Below are positions 34,290-42,931 of a stretch of 50,027 bases of DNA, one piece after another. Within the stretch, counting starts at the first letter, position 1; the number at the start of each line of letters is the position of its first letter. Below the pieces are notes generated by a model. It did not search any database and was not told the origin of the DNA. It saw nothing but the letters and a program-made list of their open reading frames with translations. Position numbers and translations under genes: made by a program. The stretch comes from Acidimicrobiaceae bacterium (lineage in GTDB: Bacteria; Actinomycetota; Acidimicrobiia; Acidimicrobiales; Acidimicrobiaceae), in contig JABEUN010000003.1 of the NCBI GenBank assembly GCA_013044385.1, positions 1 through 50,027 on the forward strand. Reading direction: 5' to 3'.

Positions 34290-35039
34290 TCAACTCAGAA
34301 AGATCAACTTCAGTGCGACCAGTATGCCCACGCTTATGACAACTGCTCGCAAAATCTTCGGTGGAATCTTGCGGCCAAAATGAGCTCCAACTTGGGCACC
34401 CAATGTCGACGAGATCGCAATTAGTACGACAGGAATATACGCCACATGGGTGACGAATATGAAGAATATGGCTGCGATTCCGTTCACTAAACCTGCGAGA
34501 ACATTTTTAAGGCCATTCAGTCGCTGCAGAGAATCATCAAGTCCGATCGCCAAAAGAGCCATCAGTACTACACCCTGGGCCGCTCCGAAGTAACCGCCAT
34601 AGATTGCGGTCGCAAATACACCTCCATAAAGAACAGAGGACTCAACTCCCCGGCTACTGCGCTTTGCAAGACTCCGGGATATACGTGGTTGAACGGCCAT
34701 CAATGCGACTGCCATCAGAATCAGGTAGGGGACCACCTTCTGGAACGCGCCAGGATAGGTCACCAGCAGAAACGCACCGAATACCCCGCCGAAGATGGCC
34801 ACAATCCCTAATTTCACGACTCGGTCTCTCTGGCCGGCGAGCTCTCGCCGATACCCATAGGCGCCGCTTGCAGAGCCTGGAACGAGTCCCAAAGTGTTAG
34901 AGACATTTGCCACCAGAGGCGAGTATCCCAATGCGAGCAGTGTTGGGAAAGTGATCAGGGACCCAGATCCGACAATCGTGTTGACCATGCCTGCGCCGAA
35001 ACCGGCCAGAGCTATCAGCACGTCAGATGTGATTGACAT
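34290..35039 (-). CDS. TauE/SafE-family membrane protein (sulfite/sulfur-anion exporter)
   Basis: This 249-residue integral membrane protein with about eight hydrophobic segments belongs to the TSUP family. The conserved N-terminal AGFGAGMVNTIVGSGSLITFPTLLALGYSP and the second repeat YGGYFGAAQGVVLMALLAIGLDDSLQRLNGLKN are visible, giving the two-fold repeat expected. TSUP proteins move sulfite, sulfoacetate, thiosulfate or other organosulfur anions. ATG 35039 is used; an AGGAG lies rather far upstream (about 12 bases). Its nearness to sulfite reductase suggests sulfite handling, but the intervening genes weaken this. Confidence 0.88.
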   Translation of the reverse strand: MSITSDVLIALAGFGAGMVNTIVGSGSLITFPTLLALGYSPLVANVSNTLGLVPGSASGAYGYRRELAGQRDRVVKLGIVAIFGGVFGAFLLVTYPGAFQKVVPYLILMAVALMAVQPRISRSLAKRSSRGVESSVLYGGVFATAIYGGYFGAAQGVVLMALLAIGLDDSLQRLNGLKNVLAGLVNGIAAIFFIFVTHVAYIPVVLIAISSTLGAQVGAHFGRKIPPKILRAVVISVGILVALKLIFLS

Positions 35040-35736
35040 GACTACGAGGACTCCTGATAGTTAGTGACTCTTGGTAAGGAAGAGATTTTCGTACTTTTGG
35101 CCATGGGTTTCGAAGTGCAAGCGACTCTGTAAGTCTGTGCCGATATGTAGCGATTCAGACAGGGGAGTCAACCTTGACCACTGACCTTACACGCACGAGC
35201 GAGTTTCCGATCTGAATGCTGAGGCTGACATCGATTGGCGTTTGAACACCGCCAGTAAAGCTCTACTCCGATTGAATCAGGCTACCGCATTGGACCCACG
35301 GTGCTACAGATGAACTGCGGGAGTCTGGATGCGCTGGATCATATTGGAATCAGCTTGCTGTGGTCCATCACTTGGAGGATGACTTGGTGATCTCCGACAT
35401 CTGCCGAGCGGGGTCCGAGACTCACGATCCCCTGGACAAGCGTTCGATTGCCGGGGGATTCTACGGCCCAATCGACCCCGAGGGTTGGGAAACCGGATGC
35501 GGCCGCAATCCGTCCTTAGCCTGTCCATAGTCGTGGGTGTTGAATTTTAAATGGGTTGATTTGTCTCCGATTCGATTCGAGTAGGCCGAAATGTTACTGA
35601 TTGTTGGACCGACCTGGCGAGCTGAACTTTTGGGTTCAAACAACGAGCCAAGTGCGCGCGTATCAAAGGTCCGGACACTGGGACTTGTGGGTATGGTCGA
35701 TTGGCCGCCGCCGTTGGCCGAAATTGGTTTCAGTAT

Positions 35737-35755
35737 TGGGCCAACCCATGGCCCA
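35737..35755. repeat. Short hairpin TGGGCC/GGCCCA
   Basis: TGGGCC (35737-35742) and GGCCCA (35750-35755) pair across a 7-nt loop. The core resembles that of the hairpin near tRNA-Thr (3091-3128). No function is evident. Confidence 0.4.
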
Positions 35756-35908
35756 GAAATCAAAAGTGACATCTCAGCTCGCCGGGTCAAATAGCAAATG
35801 TCGCTCTCTAGCTGTCTTGACGACTTCGATACGCAACAAAAGCGATGGTCGGCGGGCTCAAACCGACTGACGGGTGCATGTAGTTAGAAGTTTGGATTAG
35901 CCGACGAC

Positions 35909-35925
35909 CTCACCCCTCTGGTGAG
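35909..35925. promoter_or_regulatory. Small hairpin CTCACC/GGTGAG
   Basis: A 6-bp stem (35909-35914 with 35920-35925) and a 5-nt loop lie about 70 bases before the possible leader peptide at 35995. It may be a leader structure or an operator. Confidence 0.35.
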
Positions 35926-35994
35926 TCTGTCGAACTTGGCAGGCAGTGTGCCGGATGTGCCTATGGATTTTCGATCCAATTCAGAGGGTGAATC

Positions 35995-36066
35995 ATGATT
36001 GTTGAAGATGGGTTAGCCTCATTAAATGGCTGCACAGAGATTGTCGTAGCCATCGTGGCTAGGTAG
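35995..36066 (+). CDS. Possible 23-residue leader peptide upstream of the enoyl-CoA hydratase-like gene
   Basis: ATG 35995 is preceded by AGAGGGTG at good spacing and opens 23 codons beginning MIVEDGLASLNG. The stop TAG (36064-36066) is 12 bases before the start of the next gene, whose own AGGGGG site overlaps that stop region. A coupled leader or small protein is possible. No regulatory codon run is evident. Confidence 0.35.
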   Translation: MIVEDGLASLNGCTEIVVAIVAR

Positions 36067-36078
36067 GGGGTTAGTGGG

Positions 36079-36852
36079 ATGGACTACGAGAACATTCTCT
36101 TGGACATTGACAGTGAATTCGCCAGGTTGACCCTGAATCGTCCCGAGAAACGAAATGCCCTCAGCTTGGATCACATGCAAGAGATAACGCACGCCCTTCG
36201 TGTAGTGGGTGAAAGTGAAGCTATTGGTTTGATTGTCGACGCAAATGGTCCCGTCTTTTCAGCTGGTCACGACTTTTCGGATATGGCCGGGTCTGATATT
36301 GGCTTTATGAGGAAGCTCATCTGGACCTGCACAGAGATGATGCGTACCATGACCGAGATTCCTCAGCCAATCGTCGCAAAGGTGCATGCTTTGGCTACCG
36401 CTGCTGGATGCCAGCTGGTGGCTACGGCAGATCTGGCTGTTGCGGCAGATACAGCTGGCTTTGCAACTCCGGGTGGAAAAGGCGGGTGGTTCTGCCATAC
36501 ACCGATGGTCGCGGTTGCTAGAAGTGTTGGCCGAAAGCGAGCGTTCGAGATGGGTGCAACAGGTGACATCATCGATGCTGAGACTGCATGTGCATGGGGT
36601 CTGATCAACTACTCCGTTGCTCCAGAGTCACTGGAGTCGGCCACCGTCTCTCTACTTGCGCGGGCAACCAGGGGCTCTTCATACTCCAAAGGAGTTGGCA
36701 AGCAGACGTTTTATCGTCAGATCGACTTGACAACAGACCAGGCTTACTCCCTTGCATCAGAGACCATGGCGGGCACATCTCAAAGTAGTGATGCCCAGGA
36801 GGGCATGGCAGCATTTCTCGAAAAGAGAAAGCCGAAATGGACCAATAGTTGA
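36079..36852 (+). CDS. Enoyl-CoA hydratase/isomerase-family protein, ECHDC3-like
   Basis: This 257-residue crotonase-fold protein has RPEKRNALS near 21-29 and oxyanion-hole segment FSAGHDFSDM (60-69). The segment ALATAAGCQLVATADLAVA (104-122) and FATPGGKGGWFCHTP (128-142) closely match the ECHDC3 subgroup. The two catalytic glutamates of classical hydratases are not conserved: Gln112 occupies the first and the FCHTP segment lacks the second. The reaction is therefore uncertain and hydratase activity doubtful. ATG 36079 follows an AGGGGG site. It precedes the basic-tailed phasin gene, suggesting a lipid or polymer context. Confidence 0.85.
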   Translation: MDYENILLDIDSEFARLTLNRPEKRNALSLDHMQEITHALRVVGESEAIGLIVDANGPVFSAGHDFSDMAGSDIGFMRKLIWTCTEMMRTMTEIPQPIVAKVHALATAAGCQLVATADLAVAADTAGFATPGGKGGWFCHTPMVAVARSVGRKRAFEMGATGDIIDAETACAWGLINYSVAPESLESATVSLLARATRGSSYSKGVGKQTFYRQIDLTTDQAYSLASETMAGTSQSSDAQEGMAAFLEKRKPKWTNS

Positions 36853-37016
36853 GTCAGATTGGAGTTATCCGGGCTGAGTAACCTGGCCCTACGGAGACTC
36901 GCTGTGCAGTCGGGCCCATTAGTCGTGTTCAATATAGGTGCGTTGGTAATACTTATTAGATTCGAATCGGAACCGTTTCCCAGATGCTACCCAGCTCGAT
37001 CGAGTAGTCTTTGTGC

Positions 37017-37769
37017 ATGGCACAACAGAAGGACTTCTTTCAAAAATTCGCTGATACTTGGAGCGCTACCACCAAGCTTTCACAAGCTCGTGGAGAAGAG
37101 CTCATGAAGGAGATACAGCGGGCAAGTGAAGTACAAAGGGAGCAGTTTCGCGCCCTATTCGAGGAGATCTTTGAGAAATCAAGGAAGAACTCCGAAGCCG
37201 TTGCGGATCTGGTTCGTAAAGAGGTTGCAAAGCAGATAAGGACGATCGGTCTAGTCAGGACCGAGGAACTCCAGAAGGCGTTTGAAAAATTCATAAAGCA
37301 GTACGAGTCGACCTTCGCTAAGGCGAAGCCTAAGCCTGAGTCGAAGAAGTCGGACTCAACTAAGGCCAAGGGTTCCGAATCGAAGGGTTCTGCTAACAAA
37401 AGCGGCAGCGCAAAGCCTGATGCTGCTCCTGCGGAGACAGTTGCAGAAGATGCTCATCCAGAAGTGTCAAATGCCGAGCCTACGACACCATCTGCTGCTT
37501 CATCAATGAGTGCGCGGACCGTCCCAGCCAGGGCCACCACACCTCGATCGACGACACCTCGTACAGCTTCAGCTCGATCGACGACCACGGCAACCAAGAG
37601 GGCGGCGACAAAGTCGACAGGCACTTCTAGTGCAGCAGCAGCGGCAGACAAAAAGCCGGCAACGCGGGCAAGACCCACCCGGTCTGCGCCGGCATCCGCA
37701 GCTGCGCCAAATCCGACTCCCACTCCCACTCCCACACCGACTCCCGGAGAGGCAAAGCCAACTGAATAA
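37017..37769 (+). CDS. Phasin-like protein with long basic, low-complexity tail (PhaF-like)
   Basis: This 250-residue protein has two parts. Residues 1-100 are a charged, amphipathic helical region (FFQKFADTWSATTKLSQARG, then long coiled-coil-like segments) resembling phasins. Residues 101-250 are a disordered Lys/Ala/Ser/Thr/Pro-rich tail ending in a PT dipeptide run (NPTPTPTPTPTPG). Such tails in PhaF-type phasins bind DNA and tether PHA granules to the nucleoid, so this could couple granules and chromosome. ATG 37017 is preferred to TTG 37011. The tail has a repetitive codon pattern. It lies 57 bases upstream of tlyA in the same direction. A histone-like protein is the alternative. Confidence 0.7.
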   Translation: MAQQKDFFQKFADTWSATTKLSQARGEELMKEIQRASEVQREQFRALFEEIFEKSRKNSEAVADLVRKEVAKQIRTIGLVRTEELQKAFEKFIKQYESTFAKAKPKPESKKSDSTKAKGSESKGSANKSGSAKPDAAPAETVAEDAHPEVSNAEPTTPSAASSMSARTVPARATTPRSTTPRTASARSTTTATKRAATKSTGTSSAAAAADKKPATRARPTRSAPASAAAPNPTPTPTPTPTPGEAKPTE

Positions 37770-37825
37770 GCAGCTTTCGGTTCACAAATTAGGATCTGCC
37801 GCAACTGGAATGGGGTTCGTAAGGG

Positions 37826-38662
37826 TTGGCTAGATCGGCCCAGAGGCTCGATCAGGCGATGGTCGATCAGGGTTTGGCGCCATCTAGAGCATCTGCTCAG
37901 TCACTGATTGAGAGCCATTCGGTCTTGGTGAACGGCTCGGTTGCCTTCAAAGCTTCGAGGGCAGTACTTCCAGCTGATCAACTATCTCTTGTCAAGCCTT
38001 CTCGATTTGTAGGAAGGGGAGGGGAGAAGCTCTTTGGCTTCTTCGACCAAGTTGGTTTGAGTCCTGCTGGAATGGTGTGTCTCGACGTCGGATCATCGAC
38101 GGGTGGATTCGTGGACTGCATGCTTCAGTTGGGCGCACTGCAGGTGACCGCCCTTGATATTGGTACCGCCCAACTGGACGACAGGCTTCGTCACGATCCA
38201 CGGGTTCTCTCGCTGGAGAAGACCGACGTCAGGGGTTTCGACCCCTCCAGCTGCGGACTTTCCGGATTTGATCTTGTCACGTGTGACCTCAGCTTTATCT
38301 CGGTCAGACTGGTCGCATCAGATCTGTATCGGCTCGCTGCTCTTTGCCAAGGCCAACTCGTCTGTCTGGTCAAGCCCCAATTCGAAGTTGGCCACAAAGA
38401 TGCCAGCGCGGCGAGGGGCGTTATTAGGGATCCGGAGCTTTGGAAGGCATCGGTCAGAGAAGCCGCAGACGAACTCGTCAGATGTGGCTTTCAAGTGCTT
38501 GATGTGCTCCCTTCGAGACTCAGGGGAACCTCTGGCAATCAAGAATTCTTCATCCTCGCATCCAGTTCGGAAGATATCAATTGGAGCCAGGAGATTCCGG
38601 AACTTGTGGACCTTGCAGTCGCTTCGGCAACTAAGGTCCCGCAGCTTAGGAATATTGGGTGA
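37826..38662 (+). CDS. tlyA: TlyA-family rRNA (cytidine-2'-O)-methyltransferase
   Basis: This 278-residue protein has an N-terminal S4 RNA-binding domain (RLDQAMVDQGLAPSRASAQSLIESHSVLVNG) and an RrmJ/FtsJ-type methyltransferase domain with SAM motif LDVGSSTGGFVDCMLQLGA and CDLSFISV. KPQFEVG is also typical. TlyA methylates 16S and 23S rRNA, which confers capreomycin sensitivity in mycobacteria. TTG 37826 is needed to include the S4 domain; ATG 37859 would truncate it. It heads the conserved tlyA-nadK-recN cluster, 29 bases before nadK. Confidence 0.92.
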   Translation: MARSAQRLDQAMVDQGLAPSRASAQSLIESHSVLVNGSVAFKASRAVLPADQLSLVKPSRFVGRGGEKLFGFFDQVGLSPAGMVCLDVGSSTGGFVDCMLQLGALQVTALDIGTAQLDDRLRHDPRVLSLEKTDVRGFDPSSCGLSGFDLVTCDLSFISVRLVASDLYRLAALCQGQLVCLVKPQFEVGHKDASAARGVIRDPELWKASVREAADELVRCGFQVLDVLPSRLRGTSGNQEFFILASSSEDINWSQEIPELVDLAVASATKVPQLRNIG

Positions 38663-38691
38663 TTTGGCTCAGGAGTTGCTAGGTTGACTCC

Positions 38692-39555
38692 GTGAGCACC
38701 GTCGGCTTCATTGTCCATCCGAATAGACCCGAAGCAGCTCAACTCGCTCTGGAATCGAAGCAACTGCTTGAGAGACTAGGACACGATGTGGTCGAGTTTG
38801 ACGCCTCCAAGGATGACGCTTTTGCCGACTGCGACCTGCTTTTGAGCTTAGGTGGAGACGGAACGATGCTCAGGGCTGTGGAGCTGGTCTCAGGGACCGA
38901 TACTCCGATACTTGGCGTAAATCTGGGCAGACTTGGATACCTTGCAGAGGTTGACCCTCGCGACCTTCATGCCGCTCTCAGGCGCTTCTTCGAGGGTGAC
39001 TATCACATCCAGCGCAGAATGACCGTCGCAGTCCAGCTGGAGAGAGAGTCAACTTCAGAAGTCAAAGGAAGTGGGACGGACCCTTCCCCGTTGGATCTTG
39101 GCATAGCACTGAATGAAGTCGTGGTGGAGAGGCTCCATTCGGGCCACGTGATCAGGGTGGAGGTCGCAATATCGGGGAGGAAGTTCATTCGTTATGACGC
39201 TGATGGCCTCATAGTTGCGACACCGACTGGATCGACTGCATACAGTCTGTCGGCTCGCGGGCCAATCGCATCCCCTGAGCTAGAAGCCCTCCTCCTTACC
39301 CCTATCTCGCCGCATATGCTTTTCGATAGGACGCTTGTGCTCGCACCGAGCGAGGTTGTCACCCTCCGTCTTTGTGATGGACCACCGGCATCAGTAATGG
39401 TCGATGGACAGAACATAATGAACATACACCCAGGCGATACCGTCGTTTGTCGACGTGCCAATCACAATGCGCATCTGGTTACATTTGAGAACCGCAGTTT
39501 CCACGAGATTCTCAAGGCAAAGTTCGGTTTGGACTCCAAGTCGATCGGAGGCTGA
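38692..39555 (+). CDS. nadK: NAD kinase
   Basis: This 287-residue ATP-NAD kinase phosphorylates NAD to NADP. The motif GGDGTML (54-60) and the NE-containing ALNEVVVERL motif are present, with PTGSTAYSLSARGPI for nucleotide binding. Length and layout are normal. GTG 38692 starts it. The gene is 29 bases after tlyA and three bases before recN, so the three are probably one transcript. Actinobacteria usually keep this order. Confidence 0.96.
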   Translation: MSTVGFIVHPNRPEAAQLALESKQLLERLGHDVVEFDASKDDAFADCDLLLSLGGDGTMLRAVELVSGTDTPILGVNLGRLGYLAEVDPRDLHAALRRFFEGDYHIQRRMTVAVQLERESTSEVKGSGTDPSPLDLGIALNEVVVERLHSGHVIRVEVAISGRKFIRYDADGLIVATPTGSTAYSLSARGPIASPELEALLLTPISPHMLFDRTLVLAPSEVVTLRLCDGPPASVMVDGQNIMNIHPGDTVVCRRANHNAHLVTFENRSFHEILKAKFGLDSKSIGG

Positions 39556-39558
39556 GGC

Positions 39559-41151
39559 GTGCTCCAGCTGCTGAGGGTTACAAATCTCGGAGTGATAGAG
39601 GAGGCCGAGATTGAACTTGGCCCTGGACTGATCGCGTTAACCGGTGAGACCGGTGCGGGCAAGACGATGGTGGTTTCGGCGATAGAACTACTTCTCGGCG
39701 GTCGGTCGACTCCAGAGATGATCCGGGAGAACTCACAGTCGGCGACTGTGTCGGGAGTCTTTGTCAACGAGGGCATCGAGACGATTCTGTCGAGGGAGAT
39801 CTCCCACAACGGCAGGAGCAGGGCATATCTCAATGGTCGGCTTACGAGTGTCTCCGAGCTCGTTGACTTCGCAGGTCCGTTGGTGGAGCTGTTTGGACAG
39901 GGTTTGGCTAATTCACTTCAGAGGCCCGCATCTCAACTCGAGATTCTCGATATGGCTGCGCAATTAGACACGAGCGAAATGAAGCTCATACAACAACGTG
40001 TGCGAGAGATATCCCGGCAGTTATCTGATCTTGAGCTTGGTGAGTCGATGAGACTTCAGAGGATAGACCTGCTTCGTTTTCAGGTTGACGAGATTGTTCG
40101 GGCGGATCTGGCCGATCCGGAGGAAGAGACTCAATTAGAGGCTCAAGCAGCGATCCTTTCGAATGCATCGGAGATAAAAGAGGCCGTCAATTCTGCTTTC
40201 AATCTTCTGTCTCATGAGGTCGAAGGGGGCGCCCGAGACCTGGTGGCAACGGCCAGTCACCTACTTGAGAAGATCGAGTTCATCACCGATCTCCGAAAGA
40301 GGCTGGAGTCAGTCGTGGCAGAACTGGACGACGTCCGTTCGGATCTGCGGGAAGTACTGTCGACCGTGAATGAGGATCCGGCACTGCTCGATACCATACG
40401 GTCGCGGATCAAGCTCCTGTCTGAGTTAAAGCGCAAGTACGGCCCATCGCTCGCCCAGGTGATCGGTCATTATGGTTCTGCAACAGCGGAACTGGCGCTG
40501 CTCACAGGCGCCTCTACAACCAAGGAGTCGCTCCAAGCTGCATTTGAGGAAGCAAATCGGGAACTTGAAGAGGTGTCTTCAAAAGTCCGAGCTGCCAGAA
40601 TTGATGCGGCCAAACAGATTTCTCTGAAGTTGAGCGAGCGACTGAAGCAGTTGAGCCTCCCCTCAGCGCGGTTCTTGATCGAGGTGGGAGAGCACGGAGA
40701 CGGTTCACCAATCTCATTTCTCTTCAGCGCCAATCCCGGGATGGCTCCCCACCCGATGGCCAAGGTCGCTTCCGGAGGTGAGATCTCAAGAGTTATGTTG
40801 GCTATATGCCTGGTGGCGAATCGTGGAGCGTCTACGATGGTATTTGACGAAATTGACGCCGGAATCGGTGGTGAGACTGCATTGCAAGTCGGTCGAGCGC
40901 TTTCTGAGCTTGGTATGGATCGCCAGGTAATAGTCGTCACTCACCTGCCGCAGGTAGCTGCCTTCGCCGATCAACAGATACGGATCCGTAAATCTATTGA
41001 TGGCCAGACCACCAGGACCGACCTGGAGACTATCGAGCAGGCGGAGCGGGCTGGCGAGATTGCTCGGATGCTTTCGGGTCATTCAAATTCTGAGGTAGCG
41101 ATCTCTCACGCAGTGGAGCTACTGAGCATTGCCAAGCGATCACGTGAGTGA
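39559..41151 (+). CDS. recN: DNA repair protein RecN
   Basis: This 530-residue SMC-like ATPase assists double-strand-break repair. Walker A GETGAGKT is at 29-36, a long coiled coil lies in the centre, the signature region ASGGEISRVMLAICL and Walker B MVFDEIDAGIGGETA are near 410-450, and a VTHLPQVAAFADQQ switch follows. GTG 39559 is preceded by GGAGG and TGAGG elements. It is the last gene of the tlyA-nadK-recN unit. The genes that follow recN in mycobacteria before pyrG are absent. Confidence 0.96.
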   Translation: MLQLLRVTNLGVIEEAEIELGPGLIALTGETGAGKTMVVSAIELLLGGRSTPEMIRENSQSATVSGVFVNEGIETILSREISHNGRSRAYLNGRLTSVSELVDFAGPLVELFGQGLANSLQRPASQLEILDMAAQLDTSEMKLIQQRVREISRQLSDLELGESMRLQRIDLLRFQVDEIVRADLADPEEETQLEAQAAILSNASEIKEAVNSAFNLLSHEVEGGARDLVATASHLLEKIEFITDLRKRLESVVAELDDVRSDLREVLSTVNEDPALLDTIRSRIKLLSELKRKYGPSLAQVIGHYGSATAELALLTGASTTKESLQAAFEEANRELEEVSSKVRAARIDAAKQISLKLSERLKQLSLPSARFLIEVGEHGDGSPISFLFSANPGMAPHPMAKVASGGEISRVMLAICLVANRGASTMVFDEIDAGIGGETALQVGRALSELGMDRQVIVVTHLPQVAAFADQQIRIRKSIDGQTTRTDLETIEQAERAGEIARMLSGHSNSEVAISHAVELLSIAKRSRE

Positions 41152-41242
41152 GGCGACCTGATGTTTAGTCGATCTTTTCTGTTCGGAAGGTAGCCCGGTG
41201 GGGTGGCTGTAGAGTTTTCTGGTTGTTTGAAGGGGTTTTGAA

Positions 41243-42931
41243 TTGGCGAAGCACATTTTCGTGACCGGTGGCGTGGCGAGTTCTCTGGGCAAAGGTATCA
41301 CCGCGTCATCTCTCGGTCGCCTTCTAAAGCAGCGTGGCCTGCGCGTAGTCATGCAGAAGCTTGACCCCTATATCAATGTCGATCCGGGAACGATGAATCC
41401 TTTTGAACATGGCGAGGTGTTTGTTACCGATGACGGTTCGGAGACCGATCTAGACCTCGGACACTACGAGAGGTTCGTCGATGTGTCATTGACAAGGCCA
41501 TCATCGGTTACAACCGGATCGATCTATCAAGCGGTCATCGCCAGAGAGCGTAAGGGCGACTATTTAGGAAAGACTGTTCAGGTTATCCCACACGTTACTG
41601 ATGAGATTAAAGCGAGGATTACCGCGCTCGCCACTGAGGATGTGGACGTAGTCATTACTGAGGTGGGGGGAACTGTAGGAGACATCGAGATTCTTCCATT
41701 TCTCGAGGCCATCCGGCAGTTTCGCAAAGACGTTGGCCGAAACAACGTCTGTTACATCCATCTGACCCTGGTTCCATACCTCGGCCCATCGGGCGAGCAG
41801 AAGACGAAACCAACTCAACACTCAGTAACGGAGTTGAGGTCTAGAGGAATCCAACCGGATGTCATCGTCTGCAGATCCGATAAGCCGCTTGCATCTGGTC
41901 TCAAGGAGAAGATTTCGATGCTCGCGGACGTAAGCGAGAGGGCCGTCGTCTCAGCGATTGACGTGGACAACATCTACCGCATACCTTCAGCGCTTCACGA
42001 GGAGGGATTAGACGAGTACGTACTCGAGCTTCTGCAGTTCGACAAAGATAACTACAGCCTGGACCTTTCGGTCTGGAACGCTATGGCGGCGCGTGCTTCT
42101 TTGAGCAAGAGGGTTGTTCGCATTGCAATAATTGGCAAGTACATCAACCTTACAGATGCGTACCTGTCAGTTGCGGAGGCCCTGAAGCACGGCGGACTCT
42201 TCTACGACACCAAGGTAGATATTGAACTGATCTCCGCCGAGCAGGTAACGCCGATGCTGGCCCAAAGTTCGCTAGGTCATCTCGACGGGATTGTGATTCC
42301 GGGAGGCTTCGGACCTAGGGGCATAGAGGGGAAGATCGCTTCGGCTACTTTTGCCCGCGAGTCCGGCCTTCCGTGTCTAGGAATCTGTCTTGGACTGCAG
42401 ACGATGGTCATAGATGTCGCAAGAAATCTCGCAGGCATGGAGGGTGCGCACTCCAGAGAGTTCAATGAGGAAACTCACTTCCCAGTCATAGATCTGATGG
42501 ATTCGCAGCGCGGTGTCGCCGATCTTGGTGGAACAATGAGGAAGGGTGCCTACTACGCCCGCCTGACTCCTGGCTCTCAAGTGGCTTCCATATACGGTGA
42601 AGAGATAGTTTCAGAGCGGCACAGACATCGTTTCGAGGTCAATCCGAGATACCGTAGCAGGTTGGAGGAGGCCGGACTGGTCTGCTCTGGTGTATCGCCA
42701 GATGGCTCTCTTGTTGAATTTATTGAGTTACCCGGTCATCCTTTTTGGGTCGGTACTCAAGCACATCCGGAGTTCAAGTCTCGCCCTGATCGTCCCCATC
42801 CGCTGTTTCGTGAGCTGGTTGCAGCGGCAATCGCGCACCGTGCCGATCGTGTGGCAGCAGAAGGAAAGGTTCAACCACTCGAGGTGAAAGAGAGCCAGGA
42901 CGGGGCTTTTGCGATCGGATCCAAGAAGTAA
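41243..42931 (+). CDS. pyrG: CTP synthase
   Basis: This 562-residue glutamine-dependent CTP synthase has the N-terminal synthetase domain beginning KHIFVTGGVASSLGKGITASSLGRLL, with MQKLDPYINVDPGTMNPFEHGEVFV, and a C-terminal glutamine amidotransferase with PGGFGPRG and nucleophile Cys in GICLGLQ (about 382). It makes CTP from UTP. TTG 41243 has AAGGGG seven bases upstream. Its stop TAA overlaps the ATG of the NUDIX gene (TAATG). The 40-residue tail beyond the amidotransferase is variable. No attenuator is evident upstream. Confidence 0.97.
   Translation: MAKHIFVTGGVASSLGKGITASSLGRLLKQRGLRVVMQKLDPYINVDPGTMNPFEHGEVFVTDDGSETDLDLGHYERFVDVSLTRPSSVTTGSIYQAVIARERKGDYLGKTVQVIPHVTDEIKARITALATEDVDVVITEVGGTVGDIEILPFLEAIRQFRKDVGRNNVCYIHLTLVPYLGPSGEQKTKPTQHSVTELRSRGIQPDVIVCRSDKPLASGLKEKISMLADVSERAVVSAIDVDNIYRIPSALHEEGLDEYVLELLQFDKDNYSLDLSVWNAMAARASLSKRVVRIAIIGKYINLTDAYLSVAEALKHGGLFYDTKVDIELISAEQVTPMLAQSSLGHLDGIVIPGGFGPRGIEGKIASATFARESGLPCLGICLGLQTMVIDVARNLAGMEGAHSREFNEETHFPVIDLMDSQRGVADLGGTMRKGAYYARLTPGSQVASIYGEEIVSERHRHRFEVNPRYRSRLEEAGLVCSGVSPDGSLVEFIELPGHPFWVGTQAHPEFKSRPDRPHPLFRELVAAAIAHRADRVAAEGKVQPLEVKESQDGAFAIGSKK

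Larger units (their letters stand above)
35040..35994. other. Largest gene-free stretch in the window
   Basis: About 950 bases without a recognisable gene. It holds short hairpins at 35737-35755 and 35909-35925. Overlapping frames of 60-110 codons on both strands (35461-35870) lack family features. A short plus-strand segment near 35200-35310 looks protein-like but is closed by stops. A non-coding RNA or decayed gene could be present. Confidence 0.45.

Noticed and set aside
35461-35870. Frames of 60-110 codons on both strands
   Set aside because: They overlap each other, are rich in short G/P repeats, have no ribosome site and match no known family.
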